A stretch of DNA of 64,000 nt. Source: an uncultured Bacilli bacterium. GTDB lineage: Bacteria; Bacillota_I; Bacilli_A; RFN20; CAG-826. Every line of letters begins with the position of its first letter. The first letter of the stretch is position 1. This document shows positions 40,893 to 49,857 of this stretch, piece after piece. The notes beneath the pieces are model-generated. The model ran no database searches. It had not been told where the DNA came from and saw nothing but the letters and a program-made list of their open reading frames with translations. A program made the position numbers and the translations under genes. The stretch covers positions 1-64,000 of the forward strand of contig CAKPBC010000006.1 in NCBI GenBank assembly GCA_934140155.1, written 5' to 3'.

Positions 40893-40924
40893 AGTTATAT
40901 TATAACTATGTTAGTTATAACTAA
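40893..40924. promoter_or_regulatory. Double palindromic operator over a promoter
   Basis: AGTTATATTATAACT (40893-40907) and TTAGTTATAACTAA (40911-40924) are two perfect palindromes 3 bp apart, built from the same half-sites. They cover the -10 (TATTAT 40898-40903, 17 bp after TTTACA 40875-40880) and start region before the 40947 gene. The second matches the TTAGTT-N2-AACTAA palindrome before the ZIP gene. Confidence 0.6.
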
Positions 40925-40946
40925 CTAATAGAATTAAGGTGTGTTT

Positions 40947-41387
40947 ATGAAAGTAATTGCAGAAAAAAATACCCTTTTAGGCGTAAGATATATTATTCTA
41001 TTATGTCTATTTATATTTTTCTTTGTTTTATCAATTTTAGGTACTTTGCTAAGTTCGCTATTTTTATTCTTTGATTTATTTATGTTAGGGATGATTGTTC
41101 TTCAAAGTGTACAATTATATAAGTATAATAAAGCACCAAAAGTATGTATAAGCATTGATAATGATAAAAAATTACATTTGTATAAAGATATCATTCTTGA
41201 TCCTAAAGATATAAATTATGTTTATTATGAAGATACTTATGTTCCTAAAAGTATTATTACAAATATCGGTAAAGTAATTATTGAAACTAGTGAAAAGGAT
41301 TATGAATATAATTATGTTGATAATCTTGTTGATGTAGTTAGTGAATTAAAAACAATTGTCATTAAAGCTAAAGGAGAAGAAAAGTAG
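40947..41387 (+). CDS. Small two-span membrane protein, unknown
   Basis: This 146-aa protein has two adjacent hydrophobic helices (about residues 12-35 and 38-58) and a C-terminal cytoplasmic domain of mixed beta/alpha type, similar in layout to bacterial PH-like membrane proteins, but no family is clear. ATG 40947 is preferred over the in-frame GTG at 40941, which overlaps the SD AAGGTG. One base separates it from the BAAT-type hydrolase, so they form an operon behind the double palindrome. Confidence 0.6.
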   Translation: MKVIAEKNTLLGVRYIILLCLFIFFFVLSILGTLLSSLFLFFDLFMLGMIVLQSVQLYKYNKAPKVCISIDNDKKLHLYKDIILDPKDINYVYYEDTYVPKSIITNIGKVIIETSEKDYEYNYVDNLVDVVSELKTIVIKAKGEEK

Positions 41388-41388
41388 T

Positions 41389-42309
41389 ATGAAAAAAGAA
41401 TATTTTAGTGTTGAAAAAGATGGATTCTATGGTGCATATTTTCCAAATAAAACAAAAACTAATAAAGGCATAATTTTAATGCTTGGAGATTCTATCGATG
41501 ATTGTTTAGCAACTTCCGGTGTTAAATATATGCAATTATTTAATTTTAATTGTATTACTATATCTCCGATGAAAAAGAATTATGGTTATCATAATTATGA
41601 ATTAGAAAAATTTGGTAAAGCTCTTGATGTACTTAAACAAAAGGGCTGCACTAAGTTTGCTATTGCAGGTGGCTCTACAACGGGTATGATTGCTTTAGTT
41701 GTTGCTTCTATATATCACGAAATTACTCTTACAATTGCCTTTACTCCATGTGACTTTATTATGGAAGGATTTTATCAAGATGGTTTAGATGGCGCTAAAG
41801 AAAGACCGGGTAATAATGAATCAACGCTTACACTTAATGGTAAACCTTTACCATATTTACCTTATGCATATCGCCATCCAACTTATTGGCAAATGATTAA
41901 AAAAGAATCTCAGGAAGGTAAAGACATGATTGCAAGTCGTAAATTATTTGATGAATCAGAGCGTTTACATCCTTTAAAGGAAGAAGAACTTATTAAAGTT
42001 GAAAATATTAAAGGGACAATAGTTTTAGTAGGTGCTAGTGATGATGTTTTATGGGATACCACTAAATATATTCGAAGGATGGAGGAGCGCTTAAAAACAA
42101 AAAATCATGATTCAACCTTATATAGTTATATTTATCAACATGGAACACATTTTGCTTTTCCTGAACGTTTAATAAAATTTATGCTTCCTATTGGAAGTTC
42201 CTTATTAGTTTCAATTGCATTTAAAGCTGGTAAAAAGTTTAAAAAAGAATGCAAGAAAACTCGTATAGATATTGATAATAAATTAACTGATATTATCAAT
42301 AACTGGTAA
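41389..42309 (+). CDS. BAAT-type alpha/beta hydrolase (acyl-CoA thioester hydrolase-like)
   Basis: This 306-aa protein matches the C-terminal catalytic domain shared by acyl-CoA thioesterases and bile-acid-CoA:amino-acid N-acyltransferases. The nucleophile elbow is AIAGGSTTGM with Ser, the acid is in ASDDVLWDT, and the His is in QHGTHFAFP. The N-terminal domain of the eukaryotic enzymes is missing, which is usual for bacterial homologues. The last 30 residues are basic and amphipathic. The SD AAGGAGAAG lies 9-17 bases before ATG. Substrate is unknown; bile acids are only one possibility. Confidence 0.82.
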   Translation: MKKEYFSVEKDGFYGAYFPNKTKTNKGIILMLGDSIDDCLATSGVKYMQLFNFNCITISPMKKNYGYHNYELEKFGKALDVLKQKGCTKFAIAGGSTTGMIALVVASIYHEITLTIAFTPCDFIMEGFYQDGLDGAKERPGNNESTLTLNGKPLPYLPYAYRHPTYWQMIKKESQEGKDMIASRKLFDESERLHPLKEEELIKVENIKGTIVLVGASDDVLWDTTKYIRRMEERLKTKNHDSTLYSYIYQHGTHFAFPERLIKFMLPIGSSLLVSIAFKAGKKFKKECKKTRIDIDNKLTDIINNW

Positions 42310-42350
42310 ATCGTGGATAAAGTTTCGACTTTCCAATAAAAAACCAAAAG

Positions 42351-42376
42351 AAAGCCGCGCAAATAGGCGCGGTTTT
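42351..42376. terminator. Bidirectional terminator downstream of the BAAT-type hydrolase
   Basis: CCGCGC (42355-42360) pairs with GCGCGG (42367-42372) around AAATAG, extended by AAAG/TTTT pairs. T-rich tails occur on both strands, so it also ends the convergent HicB-like gene. It is the most GC-rich hairpin in the window. Confidence 0.85.
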
Positions 42377-42401
42377 CAAATACTTAAAATTAGTTATTAT
42401 T

Positions 42402-42686
42402 TTATTCTCTAGGCTTCTTTTTATCATCTGGTAAATCATAAGATAATTCAATAATTTCATCAGCTTCAGGATAATATTTTAGAATTTCTTCATAGCTAGA
42501 AGGAGTGACATATTGGGCATTAGAAATATTTTCTTCTAAAACATATTTTAATAAATCATAAGCCATAATCATCGCATTTTCATAACTATCTCCACAAGTT
42601 ACAGCGCCAATGATATTCGGAATTTTAACATTATAATAAGTACTATTTTCTTCTTTTTTTAATGTGGCGTAAAAGTGATAATGCAT
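42402..42686 (-). CDS. HicB-like antitoxin-fold protein
   Basis: The 94-aa protein has the partial RNase H-like fold of HicB-family antitoxins: an N-terminal strand (HYHFYATL), then YYNVKIPNIIGAVTCGDSYE and a helix NAMIMAYDLLKYVLEE. The C-terminal DNA-binding helix or ribbon found in complete HicB proteins is replaced by an acidic tail. No HicA toxin gene is adjacent on either side. It starts 2 bp after the Sel1/TPR gene and is presumably co-transcribed with it, so a role other than classical toxin neutralisation is likely. Confidence 0.7.
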   Translation of the reverse strand: MHYHFYATLKKEENSTYYNVKIPNIIGAVTCGDSYENAMIMAYDLLKYVLEENISNAQYVTPSSYEEILKYYPEADEIIELSYDLPDDKKKPRE

Positions 42687-42688
42687 AA

Positions 42689-44446
42689 TTAATTTTTTGA
42701 ACCTCTAAATTTCTCTAATCTATTATTAACATCTAAATAAATTTCATCATGTGTTTCTTTATAATCTTCGTTAGTGTCATTCATTAAATAATCTAAAGAT
42801 TTTAATAAATATTCTTCCTCTTGTTTAGGATCGTTCATTGCTTCATAAACAGTAGCAATATAACTAGCAAATATAGCGGAATAAATATCAGAAGTAGGTT
42901 CATCATCATAATTGCCTGCTTCTTTATCTTCAAGATAATTTTTTGTTACTCCAAGTGCACTATTGAAGTCTTTTAAGTCAAAACACACTTTAAAAAATTT
43001 ATTTGTTAAATTCGCTAACATTTGATTGCAACCTATAAAATCGTGGTAGTAACAATGTTCAAGTCCATTTATTAAAACTACTTTAGCTACTTCAAGATTA
43101 CCAATTTCATAATTTAAGCGGCCTGATTCTAAAGCATATTTTGCAAGACGTTGATATTTAGAACTAGTATCATTCATTTTTAAAGTGAGTTCATAAGCTT
43201 TATCATAGTTATTGATAGCTTCAACATAATCGCCTAATCCTTCTAAAGCAAGACCAAGTGACAAATGAGCTTGGCTAAGGATATCATATTCTAAATCACT
43301 ATTTGGATTATCAATTAAATCAAAGATATAGCACGCTAATTTCTCAACTTCGTCATAATGTTTTATTAATACATGTGTGTTGCACATCGTATTTAAAAAC
43401 AAGACATAATCCATTTGGTATCTTTTTAGTTTTTCTCTAGGTAATTTATTTAAATAATCTAATAAAGCAGTTCCGCATTTGATTGATTCTTCATAGGCAC
43501 CAACGGCGTTAAGAATATTAGTGTTAATGGCGTATATATTAATTAATAAATCATAAGGGAAATTTTCTAAATCTTTTACTAATAGTTTTTTAGCGGAGTC
43601 TAACGCAATATCTGATGCTTTTAAGGCAAGTTCATAGTCTTTTTGCATAAAAGTGATAGATGCTAAACGCCACCATAAACGTGAGTTAGTTTCTAAAATG
43701 TATTCTTCATCATCACCTTGATAAGTATCAAGCATTTTAAGCATAAGTACAATGGAATTTTGGGCATCTTTTAAATTGTTTTCTTCAATAAGACTAGAAA
43801 CAACGAGACTAGATAAGCCAAAAACTATTTCTTTTTCACTATCAGAAATTGTTCCTTTTGGGTAATTTTGAATAACATAATTAACAAATTTATTGCGGAG
43901 GAATACAAGTCTGTCTCTTGATATTTTACTTTCTCTTTTAATGGCTTCTACTTCATAAAGAATAGAAGTTTGTTTATCATCATCAAGATTATCAAAGTTT
44001 TTTAAATTATACACTAACTCATATAAAGGAAGAGATCTTAAAGCAGCCTCGGCATTTTCTTTACCTAGTTCCTTAGCTTTTAAAAAATATTCTTTGGCTT
44101 TGTTAAAATCAGGTTTAACATCTTCGAATCCATCACGATAGGAAACCGCTAAATTAAAATAGGCACCAGGATGATTACCTTTAATAGCTTTTTCATAATA
44201 TTCAACAGCTTTAGGAATATCTTTATTTACTCCTAATTCAAAGGCATAACAATTACCTAATTTAAATAATAAGTCAGAATCATTAAAATGTTCGGCTTTT
44301 TTTAAATAATAAAAAGCTTTCTTTCCTGCTTCTTTATCCTTAGTTAACCAATAATAATGTCCTGCGACTTTTTTTAATGCTTCAAAATCACCAGCATCAG
44401 CAAGAGCTTCTAACTTTTCGAGATTATCAATTTCTTCATTATCCAT
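42689..44446 (-). CDS. Sel1/TPR-repeat protein
   Basis: This 585-aa protein is built of helical repeats. Residues about 25-145 contain Sel1-like units (LLFKLGNCYAFELGVNKD, AYFNLAVSYRDGFEDVKPD), and later parts have TPR-like pairs (LSLGLALEGLGDYVEAINNY). There is no signal peptide, membrane span or catalytic motif. Such proteins act as scaffolds. It is divergent from the tetR gene at 44573 and followed by the HicB-like gene 2 bp downstream. The partial gene at the right window edge may be a similar helical-repeat protein. Confidence 0.82.
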   Translation of the reverse strand: MDNEEIDNLEKLEALADAGDFEALKKVAGHYYWLTKDKEAGKKAFYYLKKAEHFNDSDLLFKLGNCYAFELGVNKDIPKAVEYYEKAIKGNHPGAYFNLAVSYRDGFEDVKPDFNKAKEYFLKAKELGKENAEAALRSLPLYELVYNLKNFDNLDDDKQTSILYEVEAIKRESKISRDRLVFLRNKFVNYVIQNYPKGTISDSEKEIVFGLSSLVVSSLIEENNLKDAQNSIVLMLKMLDTYQGDDEEYILETNSRLWWRLASITFMQKDYELALKASDIALDSAKKLLVKDLENFPYDLLINIYAINTNILNAVGAYEESIKCGTALLDYLNKLPREKLKRYQMDYVLFLNTMCNTHVLIKHYDEVEKLACYIFDLIDNPNSDLEYDILSQAHLSLGLALEGLGDYVEAINNYDKAYELTLKMNDTSSKYQRLAKYALESGRLNYEIGNLEVAKVVLINGLEHCYYHDFIGCNQMLANLTNKFFKVCFDLKDFNSALGVTKNYLEDKEAGNYDDEPTSDIYSAIFASYIATVYEAMNDPKQEEEYLLKSLDYLMNDTNEDYKETHDEIYLDVNNRLEKFRGSKN

Positions 44447-44540
44447 ATCTTAACACCTCACTAGAAATATAATATCACGATAGTTTATGAATTAAAACAA
44501 TTAAAATTTGACATAATCATAATTATAAGATAATATAATA

Positions 44541-44558
44541 AATGAACAATCGTTCATT
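44541..44558. promoter_or_regulatory. TetR-type operator before the tetR-lipoprotein operon
   Basis: AATGAAC-AATC-GTTCATT is a perfect inverted repeat overlapping the expected transcription start, just after a TATAAT (44534-44539) and downstream of TTGACA (44508-44513). It ends 14 bp before the tetR start, as expected of an autoregulatory site. Confidence 0.7.
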
Positions 44559-44572
44559 GATTAGGAGACACT

Positions 44573-45133
44573 ATGCTGAATGAAGAAAACAAACTAAAAA
44601 AGAAACAAGAAATTATGGTAAAGTGCTTTGATTGTTATGCTAAACATGGTTTAGCCGGAACAGGCATTAACTTACTAGCAAAATCTTGTAATATGTCCAA
44701 AGGTAACATCTATATTTATTTTGATAATTTGGATCAATTAATTATTGAGTCTACAGCGTATGTCATGGAAAAAGTAGAAGATGATTTCATGGATTTAGCG
44801 CCTACTTCACTTGAAGATGTTAATCGTTTCTTAGATGAAGTGCCTTATTGGACTAAAAATAAGCATGGTGATAAATATCGCCTTATGTATCAAGTCTATA
44901 CGCATCCGAAATATTATTTAGAAGGCAAAAAGTTTTTTGAAGGAGTTAGCAAAAGATATCAAGAATATGCTAAAAAACTAGAGAGTGTTATCGGAATTAG
45001 TAGCGATATATTAACTCCACTAATATTTATCTTTGTTCGAGCATCAGTTCATTACGCTTTATTTGAAGATGAATATTATTTGAAATCACAAATCAAAGTA
45101 CTAAAATTAGCCGTTTCTGCATTTTTAAAATAG
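44573..45133 (+). CDS. TetR/AcrR-family transcriptional regulator
   Basis: This 186-aa regulator has a TetR helix-turn-helix at about residues 10-57 (IMVKCFDCYAKHGLAGTGIN, then LLAKSCNMSKGNIYIYFDNL). The C-terminal ligand-binding domain is unlike the other TetR protein in the window. SD TTAGGAGA precedes ATG. It shares an operon with a lipoprotein gene 11 bp downstream, and the palindromic operator directly upstream implies autoregulation and control of that lipoprotein. Confidence 0.92.
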   Translation: MLNEENKLKKKQEIMVKCFDCYAKHGLAGTGINLLAKSCNMSKGNIYIYFDNLDQLIIESTAYVMEKVEDDFMDLAPTSLEDVNRFLDEVPYWTKNKHGDKYRLMYQVYTHPKYYLEGKKFFEGVSKRYQEYAKKLESVIGISSDILTPLIFIFVRASVHYALFEDEYYLKSQIKVLKLAVSAFLK

Positions 45134-45144
45134 GAGGAAAAATT

Positions 45145-46551
45145 ATGTTAAATGCAAAAGTTAGACTAAAGATGTTATTAGTTTTATTGGGGACATGTAG
45201 TGTTATTTCTTCGTGTGATTCAAAGAAAACAAGCAATAGTGGTTCAACAAATACTTCCCAATCATCTAGTTCAAGTATCTCTACAGGAAATAATGAAAAA
45301 GAAGTGTATGCAAAATTCTATGTTGCTTTGAAAAACACCTATGAATATGATGGGGATTATTATGCGGAATTTGTTCGAAAAAGTGATGGATATAAAGAAG
45401 AAACAATTGAAACAATTGGAGATGGTAATAAATTCTATTGTGAAAACAGATCTTATAAAGATAGTGAAAGCGGATATGTTTTGAATAACAAAACAATTGA
45501 AGCGGTGGTTTCAAAAGATAATCGTTATGTATATTATGAAGAACGAGGAATAGAAGAAAAAAACAAAGAGGCCAAATATATAAGTGAAAAATCTATAAAA
45601 AAATATACAAATTATAGTCCATCCTCTCTTTATGAAGATACTATTTTGATGAGTTTAATGGAAACAACCGCGATTGACAAAATAGAAGACATTATTAAAG
45701 AATACGGTAGTGGTAATCATTTAGTTTATGACAAACATAGTATTATATTTGATCAATCGGTAGTTACTTTAACTATTGACTTTAATGTTGACTTAAAAGG
45801 AGAAGAAGAAGCTGAATCAATTGAATACGCCAAACAAAAAGATACTATGTCTTTTACTATTAACGATGATAAAGTAAGTTCATTTAAAACAAAAACTGAA
45901 ATTGAATATAAAACAAAAACAGAAGAAAAACCAATTACGAGCATTTATGAATTCAATTATGATGTTGAATATAGTTATAAAAGTGGCTTATTAGATAAAA
46001 TATCTTTAGATGGTATCGAGATAAAAGCAGAAACCGCGCTAATATTATTTTATTATGGCGATTATCAATTAAGAAGTGTTTATTATTCCGAAGTTGGTAA
46101 GCCTATTAACTATATATTTGATAATTATTTCTTTAATGGTGATGGGTTTTATGGTTATGACATGAATAGTGGTATTATTGAATTTTATTTAGATGAAGAA
46201 TTTAAAGTAAAATACACTAATGAACCATTGCCTAGCGATGAATTAAGACTATATATGAAAATAACTGTACCAAGTGATCGCGCAATAGTCATGGAAATGA
46301 GTCAAAGTAATTATTATAGACAAGTTAATGATGAAGATACAAATAAAGATTATGTTAAAAGAGTGGATAAAATGTTCACATCAAAAAGTATGGAATTAGA
46401 AGGAGTAACATATAACTTTGATAAAAGAGAAGAGATAACACGAGAATATGTTACTGTTAATGGTGAAAAGTGCGAAGATAAAGAAATCACACTTGAAGAT
46501 GGTAAGTTATACGAAATAGTATATTACTATGATTATGCTAATCGTTATTAA
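45145..46551 (+). CDS. Lipoprotein of unknown function
   Basis: This 468-aa protein begins with a lipoprotein signal peptide: basic residues, hydrophobic MLLVLLGTCSV, then the lipobox ISSC with Cys24 as the lipid-modified residue. A Ser/Thr-rich linker (residues 30-50) follows, as in many surface lipoproteins. The rest is rich in beta-type, Tyr/Glu/Lys segments without a domain I recognise. SD AGGAGG lies before ATG. It is co-transcribed with the TetR gene, and a terminator follows inside the convergent XRE gene. Confidence 0.75.
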   Translation: MLNAKVRLKMLLVLLGTCSVISSCDSKKTSNSGSTNTSQSSSSSISTGNNEKEVYAKFYVALKNTYEYDGDYYAEFVRKSDGYKEETIETIGDGNKFYCENRSYKDSESGYVLNNKTIEAVVSKDNRYVYYEERGIEEKNKEAKYISEKSIKKYTNYSPSSLYEDTILMSLMETTAIDKIEDIIKEYGSGNHLVYDKHSIIFDQSVVTLTIDFNVDLKGEEEAESIEYAKQKDTMSFTINDDKVSSFKTKTEIEYKTKTEEKPITSIYEFNYDVEYSYKSGLLDKISLDGIEIKAETALILFYYGDYQLRSVYYSEVGKPINYIFDNYFFNGDGFYGYDMNSGIIEFYLDEEFKVKYTNEPLPSDELRLYMKITVPSDRAIVMEMSQSNYYRQVNDEDTNKDYVKRVDKMFTSKSMELEGVTYNFDKREEITREYVTVNGEKCEDKEITLEDGKLYEIVYYYDYANRY

Positions 46552-46555
46552 TAGG

Positions 46556-46879
46556 TTATCGTTTGTTTTTGATAAAGGAATCAGTAATTAGCTTTATTGA
46601 TTCCTTTTCTTTTGAGGTTAATTTATTATCAACATTAATAGTTTCCATATAAGCCACCAAAGAATCATTATTTTCTTTGTTAACTTTGTAATATTTATAA
46701 CCTAGAAGATAATCAATCGATACGCCATAAAAATCCGCCAAAGTAAAAAGAGTATTAAAAGAAGGAAATGTCAATTCATTTTCATAATTATAATAGGTTG
46801 TACGAGATACATTTAATAGTTTTAACAATTTGTTTATTGATATATCATTATCTTCTCTTAATTCTTTTAATCTATTCAT
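46556..46879 (-). CDS. XRE-family repressor-like regulator
   Basis: The 107-aa protein has an N-terminal Cro/C1-type helix-turn-helix (residues about 5-58: LKELREDNDISINKLLKLLN, then VSRTTYYNYENELTFPS and TLFTLADFYGVSIDYLLG) and a short Lys-rich tail, probably for dimerisation. It is transcribed away from the 12-gene toxin/ATPase operon across a 256-bp spacer containing a consensus promoter with several GTTCAA half-sites. By position it is the likely regulator of that operon and of itself. No peptidase domain for self-cleavage is present. Confidence 0.9.
   Translation of the reverse strand: MNRLKELREDNDISINKLLKLLNVSRTTYYNYENELTFPSFNTLFTLADFYGVSIDYLLGYKYYKVNKENNDSLVAYMETINVDNKLTSKEKESIKLITDSFIKNKR
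46574..46607 (+). terminator. Terminator of the tetR-lipoprotein operon inside the XRE gene
   Basis: AAAGGAATCA (46574-46583) pairs with TGATTCCTTT (46598-46607) around a 14-nt loop, followed by TCTTTT. It lies within the 3' end of the convergent XRE regulator gene. Confidence 0.65.
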
Positions 46880-46947
46880 AGCATTAACCTCGACCTTTTT
46901 TGTTCTTTTTAATTAAATTAATTGTAAAGGAAATTTGTACATAAAGT

Positions 46948-46991
46948 TTGACATGTTCAAGAAAATTGTATATAATTTGAACGATGTTCAA
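46948..46991 (+). promoter_or_regulatory. Consensus sigma-A promoter with GTTCAA operator repeats driving the toxin/ATPase operon
   Basis: TTGACA (46948-46953) and TATAAT (46971-46976) are both perfect and separated by 17 bp. A GTTCAAG half-site (46955-46961) lies in the spacer, and TTGAAC-GAT-GTTCAA (46977-46991) is a perfect inverted repeat over the start site; a further TTGTTCAA lies near 47015. Such an unusually strong promoter with operators on both sides of the -10 implies tight repression. The 5' leader is about 150 nt. Confidence 0.8.
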
Positions 46992-47135
46992 GAAACTTAA
47001 ACAAAATGAGTGATATTGTTCAATAAAAGTTAAAAAATCAATTGCAAAAAAGTCAATTGTTACTAGGGCATTAAGCTAATTTCATTGGACATGTTAATAA
47101 AGACTATGAATTAAAAAAAGGAAGTTGGTGAAGCA

Positions 47136-49835
47136 ATGTTATCGTTAAATGATGCAATTGAATACACTACATACGGACAAAAAACTATAGGCATGGTGGT
47201 AATGAATGTAGAAAGTGTACCCAATTATTTGCTTTTATCTGAAAATGATGCTGACGCAATTTCACAAATAAAACATATTTTTTCTATTACTTTGGCAGAG
47301 TATGCCAAGGAAAATAGTCTTATTAGCACATCTTTGGAAATTATATGGTCATGTAAGCCAACTATTAACCAACCATTCGTATCTAATATAGATTTAAAAA
47401 TAATTTTTAGAACTGTTAATGATAATGAATCAACATGTTATAACTCATTGTTAAAAATATGTAATAGCATTATGACAAGTTTAAATAGATTAAAATATGT
47501 AATTAGCTATTCATCTACTGAAAAATATACTGAAATACTTCAAAAATTAAAAACTAATGATTTATATGCAATTAGAAGACCAGATGAAATTATTGGATTT
47601 GATATTTCATCATTCCCATACTGCTATAAATATGATTCAATATCAGAATTTGATGTAGATTTAGATTTACTTGTAAGTACATTGATTAATGAAAAAAATA
47701 GTGCTGTTATAATTCAAATTATACCTACATTTTTTACTACACAAGAGCGAATATATATATCAAATTGTTTAAGCATATTAAGCAAAATTTCTCAAGGTGT
47801 TCCTATACCAAAAGTAGGATATTATAAAGATGCTAGAGCAGAAATTCCACTTAGAACTTATAAAAAATATTTTGAATACAGCGCATCACCTGTTTTTATG
47901 ATGAATGTTTTAACTAGTTCTCCGAGCGAAAGTGCTGCAAATTTATCAGGACAAGTTGTGTCCTTATTAAATAATGATACAGCAGAATATCACATAAACT
48001 TAGAGATATGTAAAGTATCACATATGCAAGGATTTTTACAAAATGCACATGCATCTCCTTGGTTGTTAACAGATGAGTTAATTAAGTTTAATCGAAATAA
48101 ATATTTGATGTCCACTCCAATTTGGAATTCTTTATATAGATTATCAAGTATTTACACTTCGGCTGAGATTTCTCAAGTATTTAGATTACCGATTGGTACG
48201 AAAAGTGTTACAGCAGGTGTTACAATACACGAAATAGAAAAACGAAATAAAACATATGCAAAAGATCTAATTAACAATGCGGATTTGTTTATAGGAAAAC
48301 TTCAAAATGTTATTGGTAACAATGATACTTATATAGGCATAAGTTTAAAAGATTTAACAAAACATATGTTGGTCGTAGGAACTCCAGGATCTGGTAAGTC
48401 AACTTTTTTAGTGGGACTTATGGATCGTTTATGGAAATATAAAAAAATACCTTTTTTGGTTATTGAACCTGCAAAAAATGAGTATAGATCATTAATAGAT
48501 TCGATACCTGATGTTCAAGTTTTTTCACCAGGAAAGAATAATATAGCACCATTTATTATGAATCCGTTCGTTCCGCCTAAAGGTGTAACAATTGAAAAAT
48601 ATAAATCAATTGTAAAATCAGCGTTTTCTGCAGCTTTTGAAATGTGGACTCCGCTCGATCAACTTTTTGATGAAACACTAAATATCTGTTACAGCGAACA
48701 AGGTCTTTTGGATAGCATGACTATAGATGATTCGTCACATTGTTTTTCAATGGCTGATTTTATTCAAACATATAAAGAGGTTGTAGGATCAAAAGGATAC
48801 ACGGGAGAGTATAAAAAACAAATCGAAGCTGCAGGGGTATTACGTTTCAATGGATTAATAGAACAAAATGCTAATATTTTTGATACGAGATACTCTATTC
48901 CAATAGAAGATATCTTGCTTAAACCTACGATAATTGAATTATCAAACATTAAAGATATAAAACAAAAATCTTTTGTTATTGCTTTACTTTTAAACAATAT
49001 TTACGCTTTTGTGGAAGCAAACAATTCAAATGATGGAAATCTGAAGAATGTCATTTTAATAGAAGAAGCACATGCATTATTATGCGGTGATATGATTTCA
49101 CAAAATGATACTAGCAATGCTAATGCGGCAGCAGTAAAACTTCTCAGTGATATGTTAGCAGAAATTCGTTCTCGTGGAGTAGGAATTGTTGTTGCTGATC
49201 AGTCACCAAAAAAGGTAACATCGGCTGTTATTGGTAATACAAACATCAAGGTAATGTTTAGGTTAGTAGAAGCTGATGACAAAGATATAGTTATGAAATC
49301 GACAGTAATGAGCAATGTTCAAAGAGATAGATTATCCAAATTAAAATGCGGTCAAGCTTTATTGTTTTTCGATAAATTGGATGAAGTTGAGGAAATTGCT
49401 ATGGATGATTATAGACTTAAGAATGGAATTTCTACAGATCTTTCTGATGGATCAATAAAAGAAAAAATGACTTATTGGAACAAACATGGAAAACTGCTCA
49501 AACCATATGAAGATTGTGATTGTATAGATGGCTGCAAGAATAATTGCTCAGTAGAAATTAGAGAGAAAGCTCGAATTGTAGCAGATAGAATATTTAGAAA
49601 ATATTATCCAACTAAATTTAGTGATATTAAATCTTTTGCAGAATTTTACAAAAGAATTAATGCGGTTATACATGATGAAGTTATACGAATTTTTAAAGAT
49701 GACAAAATTACCAATATTATTTCTTCATGTGTTAAAGTGCATTTTTTACGGAAAGTGCATTACAATTCAACAATAGAACTCGAATTTGATAGACGAAAAA
49801 AAATTTATCAATCGATTATAAAAAACAATAATTAA
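47136..49835 (+). CDS. HerA/FtsK-superfamily (DUF87-type) ATPase
   Basis: First gene of the 12-gene operon, 899 aa. Residues 1-380 are an unassigned alpha/beta region. The motor domain follows, with Walker A GTPGSGKST at 415-423 and Walker B VILIEEAH at 639-646, then a RSRGVGIVVADQSPKK segment like the Gln-bearing motif of HerA/VirB4 proteins, and RLVEADDKDIV. Four cysteines (C794, C796, C800, C804 in DCDCIDGCKNNC) could bind metal near the C-terminus. There is no membrane span. Relatives pump DNA or proteins as hexamers; here the protein could drive translocation through a complex made by the membrane proteins downstream. SD AAGGAAG lies upstream; 22 bp separate it from the toxin gene. Confidence 0.85.
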   Translation: MLSLNDAIEYTTYGQKTIGMVVMNVESVPNYLLLSENDADAISQIKHIFSITLAEYAKENSLISTSLEIIWSCKPTINQPFVSNIDLKIIFRTVNDNESTCYNSLLKICNSIMTSLNRLKYVISYSSTEKYTEILQKLKTNDLYAIRRPDEIIGFDISSFPYCYKYDSISEFDVDLDLLVSTLINEKNSAVIIQIIPTFFTTQERIYISNCLSILSKISQGVPIPKVGYYKDARAEIPLRTYKKYFEYSASPVFMMNVLTSSPSESAANLSGQVVSLLNNDTAEYHINLEICKVSHMQGFLQNAHASPWLLTDELIKFNRNKYLMSTPIWNSLYRLSSIYTSAEISQVFRLPIGTKSVTAGVTIHEIEKRNKTYAKDLINNADLFIGKLQNVIGNNDTYIGISLKDLTKHMLVVGTPGSGKSTFLVGLMDRLWKYKKIPFLVIEPAKNEYRSLIDSIPDVQVFSPGKNNIAPFIMNPFVPPKGVTIEKYKSIVKSAFSAAFEMWTPLDQLFDETLNICYSEQGLLDSMTIDDSSHCFSMADFIQTYKEVVGSKGYTGEYKKQIEAAGVLRFNGLIEQNANIFDTRYSIPIEDILLKPTIIELSNIKDIKQKSFVIALLLNNIYAFVEANNSNDGNLKNVILIEEAHALLCGDMISQNDTSNANAAAVKLLSDMLAEIRSRGVGIVVADQSPKKVTSAVIGNTNIKVMFRLVEADDKDIVMKSTVMSNVQRDRLSKLKCGQALLFFDKLDEVEEIAMDDYRLKNGISTDLSDGSIKEKMTYWNKHGKLLKPYEDCDCIDGCKNNCSVEIREKARIVADRIFRKYYPTKFSDIKSFAEFYKRINAVIHDEVIRIFKDDKITNIISSCVKVHFLRKVHYNSTIELEFDRRKKIYQSIIKNNN

Positions 49836-49857
49836 ATATAGAAAGGGGACATAACTA

